Shown: positions 57,243 through 64,000 of the stretch, one piece after another | Numbering within the stretch: the first letter of the stretch is position 1 | How the letters are laid out: every line of letters begins with the position of its first letter | Assembly (NCBI GenBank): GCA_019449595.1 | Contig: JAGRPL010000014.1 | Span: 124,001-188,000 of the forward strand | From: Rhodoferax sp. | GTDB lineage: Bacteria; Pseudomonadota; Gammaproteobacteria; Burkholderiales; Burkholderiaceae_C | Length of the DNA: 64,000 nt | Reading direction: 5' to 3' | Notes under the pieces: model-generated | Database searches by the model: none | Told to the model about the DNA's origin: nothing | What the model saw: the letters and a program-made list of their open reading frames with translations, nothing else | Translations under genes and position numbers: made by a program

Positions 57243-58178
57243 ATGAAGAAGATTTTTATCGACGGCGAAGCCGGCACCACCGGTCTGCAAATCCGCGAAC
57301 GCCTGCAGACCATGCCCGGCATTACGCTCCTGAGCATAGACCCCGCCCTGCGCAAGGACATCCGCGCCAAGCAGGCCCTGATGGCGCAGGCCGATCTGGT
57401 GATCCTGTGCTTGCACGACGACGCGGCCATCGAATCGGTCGCCATGGTGGACGCCATCGAGCGGGAAACCGGCCGCCCCGGGCCGCGCATCATTGACGCC
57501 TCCACCGCCCACCGCACCGCCCCCGACTGGGTCTACGGCTTTCCGGAGCTGGCCGCGGAGCAACGTGCCGCCGTGGCCCAGGCACGCCGCGTGGCCAACC
57601 CCGGCTGTTATGCCACCGGTGCCATTGCCCTGATACGCCCGCTGGTGGACGCGGGCCTGCTGCCCACCGACTTTCCGGTCTGTCTGCCATCCATCAGCGG
57701 CTATTCCGGCGGCGGACGCAGCATGATCGAAGCGTACGAGGCCGGCACAGCCCCCGCCATGGAGCTGTATGCGCTGGGCCTCAAGCACAAGCACATCCCG
57801 GAAATCATGCGCTACACCGGCCTGCGCCGCCGCCCCTTGTTCGTTCCGTCGGTCGGCAACTTCCGCCAGGGCATGTTGGTGCAACTGCCCCTGCACCTGG
57901 ACACACTGCCCGGCAAGCCCACCGCGCAGGACTTGCATGCCGCCTTGCAGCGGCACTACGCCGGCAGCGAATGGGTGACCGTGGAGCCGGCGACGCCCGA
58001 CCAGAAGCTCGACGCCGTGGCGCTGGCCAACACCAACAAGATGGAGTTGCGCGTGTTTGCCAACGACGCTGCCCAGGACGGCTTCGCCCATGCGGTGCTG
58101 GTGGCGCGGCTGGACAACCTGGGCAAGGGCGCCTCCGGCGCGGCCGTGCAAAATCTCAAACTGATGCTGGGGCTTTGA
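57243..58178 (+). CDS. argC: N-acetyl-gamma-glutamyl-phosphate reductase, type 2
   Basis: 311 residues, the short type 2 ArgC. Reduces N-acetylglutamyl 5-phosphate with NADPH in arginine synthesis. The N-terminal [13 protein letters not shown] Rossmann loop, the catalytic Cys122 in ANPGCYATG and [15 protein letters not shown] are diagnostic. Divergent from sucC. A copy of the dispersed repeat follows its stop and precedes the 3' end of recX. Confidence 0.95.
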   Translation: MKKIFIDGEAGTTGLQIRERLQTMPGITLLSIDPALRKDIRAKQALMAQADLVILCLHDDAAIESVAMVDAIERETGRPGPRIIDASTAHRTAPDWVYGFPELAAEQRAAVAQARRVANPGCYATGAIALIRPLVDAGLLPTDFPVCLPSISGYSGGGRSMIEAYEAGTAPAMELYALGLKHKHIPEIMRYTGLRRRPLFVPSVGNFRQGMLVQLPLHLDTLPGKPTAQDLHAALQRHYAGSEWVTVEPATPDQKLDAVALANTNKMELRVFANDAAQDGFAHAVLVARLDNLGKGASGAAVQNLKLMLGL

Positions 58179-58182
58179 ACGC

Positions 58183-58230
58183 GCTACTGTTTTAATAGCT
58201 GTCTACGCAGATTCTGCGGCATCTGGCTGC
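58183..58230 (+). repeat. Dispersed ATAGCT-core element, copy E
   Basis: Reads GCTACTGTTTTAATAGCTGT then CTACGCAGATTCTGCGGC and a CTGGCTGC tail. It occupies nearly the whole gap between argC and recX and is in the same orientation as copy F on the other side of recX. Confidence 0.65.
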
Positions 58231-58231
58231 A

Positions 58232-58684
58232 CTATTCATCATCCGCGGCGCCGGCCACCACGCGGCGGATGGCGTCACCGCCAAACCCCCGGCTGGCCAG
58301 AAACCGCATCTGCTTGCCCCGCTCGGCCGCGTCGGCCGGCGGCGCTGCAAACTTCTTGCGCCAGACGGCACGGGCCCGCTCCACCTCGGTGGCCCGCAGC
58401 TGTTCCACGGCGTGCGCCACCGCTTCCGGGTCCAGCCCCTTGTCGTTCAACTCCTGGCGAATGCGCGCGCTCCCCAGCTTGCCCGCCCGGCGGTGGACCA
58501 CGGACTCCACCACCCGCTGCTCGTTGATGAAGTCCTTGGCCTGCAGCTCGTCCAGCGCCTGCGCCAGCGTCCCCGCCACCTCCTCGTAACGGGCCAGCTT
58601 GCGCTCAAGCTCAGCCCGGGAATGCTCCCGGCTGCTGAGCAGGCGCAAGGCCCGGCCTTTGAGGGAAATGGGGGTGGTCGCCAT
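58232..58684 (-). CDS. recX: Regulatory protein RecX
   Basis: 150 residues. RecX caps and inhibits RecA filaments. The three-helix repeats are recognisable from ALRLLSSREHSRAELERKL, the KDFINEQRVVESVVHRRAGKLGSARIRQEL segment and the C-terminal RGKQMRFLASRGFGGDAI. It lies downstream of recA on the same strand with a 49-base gap that holds repeat copy F, so it is probably read through from recA under SOS control. It is bracketed by repeat copies E and F. Confidence 0.94.
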   Translation of the reverse strand: MATTPISLKGRALRLLSSREHSRAELERKLARYEEVAGTLAQALDELQAKDFINEQRVVESVVHRRAGKLGSARIRQELNDKGLDPEAVAHAVEQLRATEVERARAVWRKKFAAPPADAAERGKQMRFLASRGFGGDAIRRVVAGAADDE

Positions 58685-58713
58685 GCGCCAGAACCGGATA
58701 CGAGCGTGCTTTT

Positions 58714-58760
58714 GCTATTGTTTGTATAGCTGTTTACGCAATGTCTGCGGGGCTTGCAGC
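58714..58760 (+). repeat. Dispersed ATAGCT-core element, copy F, overlapping the recA stop
   Basis: Reads GCTATTGTTTGTATAGCTGT then TTACGCAATGTCTGCGGGGC and a TTGCAGCC tail. The minus-strand recA stop codon (58734–58736) and its last few codons fall inside the element. Confidence 0.65.
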
Positions 58761-59831
58761 CTTCTTGGATGCCGATTTCGCCTTCCCTTCGGGTTCTGCC
58801 GCACCTGGCAGCAGAGGAATGCCCAGCGATGCACGCACCTTGTTTTCAATCTCGGCGGACAGCGCCGGGTTTTCGCGCAGGAATTCGCGGGCGTTGTCAC
58901 GGCCCTGACCGATCTTTTCGCCGTTGTAGGCGTACCAGGCACCGGATTTGTCCAAGATGTTGGCGTTGACGCCCATGTCGATGATCTCGCCCTGGCGGCT
59001 GATGCCTTCGCCGAACAAGATGTCGAACTCGGCCGTCTTGAACGGCGGGCTGACCTTGTTCTTGACCACCTTGACCTTGGTCTCGTTGCCGATGGCCTCG
59101 TCGCCCTTCTTGATGGTGCCCGTGCGGCGGATGTCCAGGCGCACCGAGGCGTAGAACTTGAGCGCATTGCCACCGGTGGTGGTCTCGGGCGATCCGAACA
59201 TCACGCCGATCTTCATGCGGATCTGGTTGATGAAGATAACCATGCAGTTGGTCTTCTTGATGTGGGCGGTGAGCTTGCGCAGGGCCTGGCTCATCAACCG
59301 AGCCTGCAGGCCGGGCAGGGAGTCGCCCATTTCGCCTTCCAGTTCGGCCTTGGGTGTGAGTGCGGCCACCGAGTCGACCACGATCAGATCGACCGCACCG
59401 GAGCGCACCAGGCTGTCGACGATCTCCAGGGCCTGCTCGCCGGTGTCGGGCTGGCTGATCAGCAGGTCTTGCAGATTGACGCCCAACTTTTGCGCGTACT
59501 GGATGTCCAGCGCATGCTCGGCATCGACAAAGGCGCACTGGCCGCCCTGTTTTTGCATCTCGGCAATCACCTGCAACGTCAGCGTGGTCTTGCCAGACGA
59601 CTCAGGGCCATAGATTTCGACCACCCGGCCGCGCGGCAGGCCGCCCACGCCCAGGGCGATGTCCAGCCCCAGGGAGCCGGTGGAGACCACCTGGATGTCC
59701 TCGATCACCTCACCCTCGCCCAAGCGCATGATGGTGCCCTTGCCAAACTGCTTTTCAATCTGGGCCAGGGCCACTTGCAGGGCTTTGGCTTTTTCGCTGT
59801 TGGCGGCGGGGCTCTTGACGGGTGCGTCCAT
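58734..59831 (-). CDS. recA: Recombinase RecA
   Basis: 365 residues. Forms filaments on single-stranded DNA, carries out strand exchange, and triggers LexA and UmuD self-cleavage. Walker [11 protein letters not shown], the VDAEHALD strand, [10 protein letters not shown] and the L2-adjacent [14 protein letters not shown] segment are complete. The C-terminal tail is Lys/Ala-rich and its last residues (PADIA) come from the dispersed repeat. A candidate LexA box lies 60 bases upstream. recX follows. Confidence 0.98.
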   Translation of the reverse strand: MDAPVKSPAANSEKAKALQVALAQIEKQFGKGTIMRLGEGEVIEDIQVVSTGSLGLDIALGVGGLPRGRVVEIYGPESSGKTTLTLQVIAEMQKQGGQCAFVDAEHALDIQYAQKLGVNLQDLLISQPDTGEQALEIVDSLVRSGAVDLIVVDSVAALTPKAELEGEMGDSLPGLQARLMSQALRKLTAHIKKTNCMVIFINQIRMKIGVMFGSPETTTGGNALKFYASVRLDIRRTGTIKKGDEAIGNETKVKVVKNKVSPPFKTAEFDILFGEGISRQGEIIDMGVNANILDKSGAWYAYNGEKIGQGRDNAREFLRENPALSAEIENKVRASLGIPLLPGAAEPEGKAKSASKKAASPADIA

Positions 59832-59890
59832 GGAAGTCTCCTAAAAAATCGAACAAGGGGTGCAAAACAGCCAGTGGTATTAATTACAGG

Positions 59891-59906
59891 CTGGATGCTT
59901 GAACAG
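59891..59906. promoter_or_regulatory. Candidate LexA (SOS) box of recA
   Basis: CTGGATGCTTGAACAG fits the CTG-N10-CAG consensus of gamma/beta-proteobacterial LexA and lies 60 bases ahead of the recA start, as expected. The inner bases are less A/T-rich than the strong E. coli boxes. Confidence 0.55.
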
Positions 59907-59973
59907 TAGTTTAGCGGCACGTGCCAGAATCCGTAAATACATTTTTTAGTCAGTTTGCATTACCATCTGCGCC

Positions 59974-60450
59974 ATGGCCTCCCTCCCTCCCGCCGACAAC
60001 TGGCGCTATACCCACGTAGGGCACTGGTTGCGCCTGGCGCTGGAGCGGTTCGATGCGCGGGTCATGGCGCTGATGGCCCGCCACCCGGGCGTACCGCTGG
60101 GCCTGTCCAACCTCGCGGAGCGCGGCCAGGTCGGCGCGGCGCATCTGCACATCACCCGCCACCTAGCGCTGGAAGGCTCTCGCCTGACCGATCTGGCCCA
60201 GCGTGCCGGCATGAGCAAGCAGGCCATGGGCACGTTGGTCAACCAGTGCGAGGCTTGGGGCATGGTGACCCGCGAGAGCGATCCCACCGACGCGCGGGCC
60301 CGGCGGGTCTGCTTCACCGCCACCGGGCGGGCCTGGCTGGAGGCCTACCAGGAGGCCGCCGTCCAGGCCGAAGCCGAAATGCGCCAGGCCGTCGGCCCCG
60401 AGGTGGCCACCGTCGTGGCCATCGGACTGGAGGTCTACAGTGGGCAGTAA
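59974..60450 (+). CDS. MarR family transcriptional regulator
   Basis: 158 residues. Winged-helix MarR fold: helix-turn-helix at about 65–95 (LTDLAQRAGMSKQAMGTLVNQCEAWG) followed by the wing VTRESDPTDARARRVCFTATG. A small-molecule or oxidative ligand is unknown. It is divergent from recA, 142 bases apart, and 120 bases ahead of a response-regulator gene, the target perhaps being its own neighbours (inference). Confidence 0.9.
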   Translation: MASLPPADNWRYTHVGHWLRLALERFDARVMALMARHPGVPLGLSNLAERGQVGAAHLHITRHLALEGSRLTDLAQRAGMSKQAMGTLVNQCEAWGMVTRESDPTDARARRVCFTATGRAWLEAYQEAAVQAEAEMRQAVGPEVATVVAIGLEVYSGQ

Positions 60451-60570
60451 ATACCCCAGCGCCGCGGGCAGCCCGACTCCTGCCCGCGATGGGTCCCGCC
60501 TAGAATGGCATCCGGTGCCCCTCCCACAAGTCCGGCCGAGACAGGGGGTGCGTTCAATGAGGAGACAGAC

Positions 60571-61245
60571 ATGCGGATTTTGATCGCGGAAGACGACCAG
60601 GTACTGGCCGATGGATTGTTGCGCGCCCTGCGCAGTGCCGGGGCCGCCGTCGACCACGTGGCCAGCGGTACCGAGGCCGATGCGGCCCTGATGACCAACA
60701 CCGAGTTTGACCTGCTCATCCTCGACCTGGGTCTGCCGAAAATGCACGGCCTGGAAGTGCTCAAGAAGCTGCGCGGGCGCGGCTCCTCGCTGCCCGTGCT
60801 GATCCTGACGGCTGCCGACGCCGTGGACGAGCGCGTCAAGGGGCTGGACTACGGCGCCGACGACTACATGGCCAAGCCCTTCAGCCTGCAGGAACTCGAA
60901 GCCCGCGTGCGCGCTCTGGTACGCCGCGGCATGGGCGCCACCACCAGCAGCATCAAGCACGGCCCGCTGGTGTACGACCAGGCCGGGCGCGTAGCCACCA
61001 TCGACGGCAAGATGGTGGAGCTGTCGGCGCGCGAACTGGGCCTGCTGGAAGTGCTACTGCAGCGCGCCGGCCGCCTGGTGAGCAAGGACCAGCTGGTCGA
61101 GCGCCTGTGCGAGTGGGGCGAAGAGGTGAGCAACAACGCCATCGAGGTCTACATCCACCGGCTGCGCAAGAAGATCGAGAAAGGCCCTATCCGCATTGCC
61201 ACCGTGCGCGGCTTGGGCTATTGCCTGGAAAAAATCGTTCCCTGA
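60571..61245 (+). CDS. OmpR/PhoB-family response regulator (TctD-like)
   Basis: 224 residues from an ATG at 60571 with GAGGAG 6 bases upstream. Receiver domain with EDD acidic pocket, phospho-acceptor Asp52 and Lys102 (AKPF), then an OmpR-type winged helix (about 130–220; SARELGLLEVLL, NAIEVYIHRLRKKI). Partner of the next gene's kinase. Closest in layout to TctD/QseB regulators. Tricarboxylate transport genes that usually accompany TctDE are not in the window. Confidence 0.92.
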   Translation: MRILIAEDDQVLADGLLRALRSAGAAVDHVASGTEADAALMTNTEFDLLILDLGLPKMHGLEVLKKLRGRGSSLPVLILTAADAVDERVKGLDYGADDYMAKPFSLQELEARVRALVRRGMGATTSSIKHGPLVYDQAGRVATIDGKMVELSARELGLLEVLLQRAGRLVSKDQLVERLCEWGEEVSNNAIEVYIHRLRKKIEKGPIRIATVRGLGYCLEKIVP

Positions 61246-61249
61246 ATAT

Positions 61250-61324
61250 GGCGCCCACACGTGTCATGGCGTGCAAGGCGCTTTCCCCTGAGGGGGCTTG
61301 CATGCGTTGGGACGGCCCGGCAAC
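61250..61324. repeat. GC-rich intergenic element between regulator and kinase genes
   Basis: A 75-base segment with TTTCCCCTGAGGGGGCTTGC (CCCCTGAGGGG palindrome) flanked by GCGTGCAAGGC and TTGCATGCGT, a near-inverted pair. It resembles the GC-rich interspersed type seen after smg. It separates two genes that are normally tightly linked and may attenuate kinase expression. Confidence 0.45.
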
Positions 61325-62770
61325 GTGAATATCTTCCAACGCGAGCAACGGTCCCTGTTCGGAGAAATTCTGGACTGGATGCTCACGCCCCTGCTCCTGC
61401 TGTGGCCGGTGAGCCTGGTGCTGACCTGGCTGGTGGCGCAAAGCATTGCCGGCAAGCCGTTTGACCGGGCGCTGGAGTACAACGTCGAGGCCCTGGCGCA
61501 GCTCATCACCATCGACCACAACCACCCCCGCTTCGTGCTGCCGCTGCCCGTGCGCGAACTGCTGCGGGCCGATGACAACGACACCGTGTACTACCAGGTG
61601 CTGGGCCCCTCCGGCGAGCACCTGAGCGGCGAAAAAAACCTGCCCCTGCCACCGGAAGACGAGAAGGTGACGGTGGGCGAGATGCGCATGCGCGACGACC
61701 AGTTCCGCGGCACCGACCTCAAGGTTGCCTACATGTGGGTCAAGCTGGACCTGCCGGGCAGCCGCCCGGCACTGGTGCAGGTGGCCGAGACCATGGACAA
61801 GCGCTCCATGCTGGCGACCGAGATCGTCAAGGGCGTAATGCTGCCACAGTTTGTCATTCTGCCGCTGGCGGTGCTGCTGGTCTGGCTGGCGCTGGTGCAG
61901 GCCATCAAGCCGCTCAACCGCCTGGAGGAGCGCATCCGCGCACGTAGCCCCGATGACCTGAGCCCGCTGGACGTGGAAGCGGTTCCGCTCGAAGTGGCGC
62001 CGCTGGTCTCGGCCGTCAACGACCTGCTGATGCGCCTGAAGGAATCCATCTCCACCCAGAAGCGTTTTCTGGCGGACGCCGCGCACCAGCTCAAGACCCC
62101 GCTGGCCGGGCTGCGCATGCAGGCCGACCTGGCCCAGCGCGAAGGCGCCAACGCCGAGGACCTGAAACTGTCCCTGCGCCAGATTGGCCGCTCCAGCATC
62201 CGCGCCACCCACACCGTCAACCAGCTGCTGGCTCTGGCGCGGGCGGAAAGCAGCGGCACGGTGATGAGCCAGCAGCCCTGCGACCTGGCGCGGCTGACCA
62301 TGGAGGTGGTGCGCGACTGCGTCCCCCGCGCCATGGAGAAACACATCGACGTGGGCTACGAAGGGGCCCAGCCCGGCAGCGAGGGAGTCACCCTGCCGGG
62401 CAACCCCACCTTGCTCAAGGAAATGGTGCGCAACCTGATGGACAACGCCATCAACTACACACCGTCCAACGCCGGCCGGCCCGGCATGATCACGGCCCGC
62501 GTGCTGACCGACCCCTTCAGCAAGGTGCTGGTGCTCCAGGTGGAAGATTCCGGCCCCGGCATCCCGGCGGCGGAGCGGGAACTGATTTTCCAGCCCTTCT
62601 ACCGGGTGCTGGGCACCGAGGCGGATGGCTCAGGGCTGGGCCTGCCCATCGTGTTGGAAATCGCGCGCCAGCACCGGGCCACGGTGACCGTGGAAGACAG
62701 CCGCCCCGGCCAGTCGCCGCCGGGCACCTGTTTCACGGTGCGCTTTGCGCAGGCGCTGGAATCGGCCTGA
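61325..62770 (+). CDS. Sensor histidine kinase (TctE-like)
   Basis: 481 residues from a GTG at 61325, which gives an N-terminus typical of the family (VNIFQREQRSLFGEILDWM); an upstream ATG at 61298 lies within the GC-rich element and is less likely. A first membrane helix (about 20–42), a periplasmic 2CSK_N-type sensor (about 45–165), a second helix (about 170–195), a HAMP-like linker, an H-box with His254 (ADAAHQLKTPLAGL), and an ATPase domain with N, G1 (EDSGPGIP) and G2 (GSGLGLPIV) boxes. The ligand is probably a carboxylate, by family. Confidence 0.92.
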   Translation: MNIFQREQRSLFGEILDWMLTPLLLLWPVSLVLTWLVAQSIAGKPFDRALEYNVEALAQLITIDHNHPRFVLPLPVRELLRADDNDTVYYQVLGPSGEHLSGEKNLPLPPEDEKVTVGEMRMRDDQFRGTDLKVAYMWVKLDLPGSRPALVQVAETMDKRSMLATEIVKGVMLPQFVILPLAVLLVWLALVQAIKPLNRLEERIRARSPDDLSPLDVEAVPLEVAPLVSAVNDLLMRLKESISTQKRFLADAAHQLKTPLAGLRMQADLAQREGANAEDLKLSLRQIGRSSIRATHTVNQLLALARAESSGTVMSQQPCDLARLTMEVVRDCVPRAMEKHIDVGYEGAQPGSEGVTLPGNPTLLKEMVRNLMDNAINYTPSNAGRPGMITARVLTDPFSKVLVLQVEDSGPGIPAAERELIFQPFYRVLGTEADGSGLGLPIVLEIARQHRATVTVEDSRPGQSPPGTCFTVRFAQALESA

Positions 62771-62782
62771 CGCCCTGCGGCG

Positions 62783-63445
62783 CTAGCCGTTGCAGCTGTG
62801 CAGCGACTTGCCTGCCAGCGCGGGCTTGATGTCACCCAGCCGCGTCTTCATGGCCTCGGTCAGCGCGGGCAAGCGGAGCTGATTGGCCCGGCCTTCCGCA
62901 CGCTCCTGCACCACCCGCGCCGTGCGGATGCCGCGCTTGCCCAGCCGGCCGAGCTCGGCCGCCGCTGCCGCCTGGGTGGAGAAATTGCCCAGCGACAGCC
63001 CCGGCTCCAGCGCCGGATTGAACAAGGGCTGCGGCTTGAGGCCCAGGCCGGTCAGCTCGTTGCGTTTTTTGGCCAGTGCCTCCGCCTGGGGAAACTTGCC
63101 CATGTACACAATCCAGCGGGCCGGCTCCACCACCGGGTCAAACTGCCAGGCACCGGGCGCCAGCGTAGACTCCAGCGCGCGGCGCAGGGTCGCGGTCTGC
63201 TCCTCGTCAAAGGGACCGGCCTGCCAGCACTCCCGGGGCGCCAGATCGGCCTGCGCCTGGACTTCCGCCCGCTTGGATTCCGTGGCGGACAGCACCCGCA
63301 ACGCGTCGGGCTTGATCTGCTGCGCCAGGCGCTGCGGCTCCCGTTGCGGGGCCGGCGCGAACCCGTAGGCGCGCATCCAGCCCCCGCTCCAGGCGAAGTA
63401 CGCACCGTTGACAAGGATCAGGGCCAGTACAAGCAGTCGCAGCAT
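62783..63445 (-). CDS. SPOR-domain membrane protein
   Basis: 220 residues from an ATG at 63445, giving a membrane helix at residues 2–22 (LRLLVLALILVNGAYFAW) and a periplasmic remainder. A SPOR domain at about 125–200 (RWIVYMGKFPQAEALAKKRNEL, GLSLGNFSTQAAAAAELGRL) should bind peptidoglycan stripped of stem peptides. The C-terminus ends with a Cys (SLHSC). Only 4 bases separate it from the upstream birA stop, so the two are co-transcribed. Confidence 0.88.
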   Translation of the reverse strand: MLRLLVLALILVNGAYFAWSGGWMRAYGFAPAPQREPQRLAQQIKPDALRVLSATESKRAEVQAQADLAPRECWQAGPFDEEQTATLRRALESTLAPGAWQFDPVVEPARWIVYMGKFPQAEALAKKRNELTGLGLKPQPLFNPALEPGLSLGNFSTQAAAAAELGRLGKRGIRTARVVQERAEGRANQLRLPALTEAMKTRLGDIKPALAGKSLHSCNG

Positions 63446-63449
63446 AGGT

Positions 63450-64000
63450 TCAAGGCGCGGAGGCGGTGGGTGGGGCGGCAGGACGCACGCTGACCTCCGC
63501 ACTGGTGATTTTCTTCAGCCCGGCCGCAGTGTGCACCAGCAGGGCGCCACTGGCATCCACGCCGCGCGCCGTGCCGGTCAGGCCGTCGCTGCATTCCACC
63601 TCGCGGCCGTAGAGCAGGTCGCGTGCGTGGTACGCCGGGCGCAGCGGCGCAAAGCCTTGGGCCGCGAAACGCTGGATCGCGCGCACCAGGGGCGCTGCCA
63701 CGCGCTCCAGCGCAGCCGGCGCATCCACCCCGGGCAGCACCTCGGTCAGTGCGGCCGGCGGCGTCCGCAAGCCTTCGGCGTCCCGTGCGGCAATGTTGAT
63801 GCCCACACCGATAACGGCATACCGCGCCTCGCCCACACTGGCGGTCTCGATCAGGATGCCGGCCAGCTTGCGGTCCTGCAGCCACACATCGTTGGGCCAC
63901 TTGAGTTGCAGCGCCGGGTGCAGGCTTTCCACCACCGCCAGCCCGACGGCCAGCGACAGGCCGGACCAGTCCGTCGGCGCGAGCGGCAAGCCCAGCGAGA
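63450..64000 (-). CDS. birA: Biotin–[acetyl-CoA-carboxylase] ligase BirA, 3' part
   Basis: The C-terminal 183 codons; the N-terminal part runs off the right edge. BirA attaches biotin to the carrier of acetyl-CoA carboxylase. The LKWPNDVWLQDRKLAGILIE core contains the catalytic Asp and Lys, then GVGINIA and a C-terminal SH3-like domain (SDGLTGTARGVDASGALLV). Whether a DNA-binding N-terminal domain exists cannot be seen. Followed by the SPOR gene. Confidence 0.94.
   Translation of the reverse strand, partial: SLGLPLAPTDWSGLSLAVGLAVVESLHPALQLKWPNDVWLQDRKLAGILIETASVGEARYAVIGVGINIAARDAEGLRTPPAALTEVLPGVDAPAALERVAAPLVRAIQRFAAQGFAPLRPAYHARDLLYGREVECSDGLTGTARGVDASGALLVHTAAGLKKITSAEVSVRPAAPPTASAP

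Overview
The window is a stretch of a high-GC betaproteobacterial chromosome, most likely Burkholderiales, family Comamonadaceae. The main reasons are the gene groupings (LysM protein–dprA–smg; yajC–secD–secF; pgk, pyk, fba and purC close together), the family-specific proteins (DUF1631, DUF3717/DUF1289, TfpZ pilin accessory protein, a fused indolepyruvate oxidoreductase) and a short dispersed 'ATAGCTGTCTRCGCA' repeat of a kind I associate with this family from memory. Coding density is high. There is no gene-free stretch over 300 bases, and I see no rRNA, tRNA, CRISPR array, transposase or prophage.

Layout. 1–8.4 kb: central carbon and purine metabolism (purE fragment, purC, fba, pyk, pgk), with a thioredoxin-fold chaperone-like gene, a ribbon-helix-helix protein, a DJ-1/PfpI protein and a diguanylate cyclase between them. 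8.5–14.2 kb: azlCD amino-acid exporter, fmt and def, then divergently a LysM protein, dprA and smg. 14.3–20.2 kb: a DUF1631 protein and the SecDF–YajC translocon. 20.3–27.2 kb: a 1209-residue indolepyruvate oxidoreductase, a secreted protein of unknown function, cheV, mltA, and a 50-residue membrane protein whose start overlaps that of mltA. 27.2–35.3 kb: a nitrilase-family amidase, a very large AsmA/YhdP-like envelope protein, glnE and hldC. 35.4–42.1 kb: a degenerate HD-GYP-like protein, a small zinc ribbon, a glutathione S-transferase, purB, yaeQ and small conserved proteins, and an M48 protease.

42.1–54.0 kb is the most distinctive part. It is a type IV pilus-related block: TfpZ accessory protein, moaC, two tandem PglL/Wzy-like oligosaccharide ligases, a pilA major pilin with a clear sigma-54 promoter, and, directly upstream, an operon of CHASE2–Ser/Thr kinase, PP2C phosphatase, double-FHA protein and GAF–GspE/PilB-type ATPase. 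The arrangement suggests a pilus or secretion motor controlled by reversible protein phosphorylation, with glycosylated pilin.

54.1–64 kb: a TerC-family membrane protein, sucCD, argC, recX and recA (with a candidate LexA box), a MarR regulator, a TctDE-like two-component system, a SPOR-domain protein and a 3' fragment of birA.

Genes that plausibly work together: pgk, pyk and fba (glycolysis); purE, purC and purB (purine synthesis); def and fmt (N-terminal formyl-methionine processing); yajC, secD and secF (export); sucC and sucD (TCA cycle); recA and recX (recombination and its modulation); and the kinase–phosphatase–FHA–ATPase–pilin–ligase block. Function assignments rest on motif and family recognition by eye. 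Start codons were adjusted where a Shine-Dalgarno site, signal peptide or terminator argued for an internal start.
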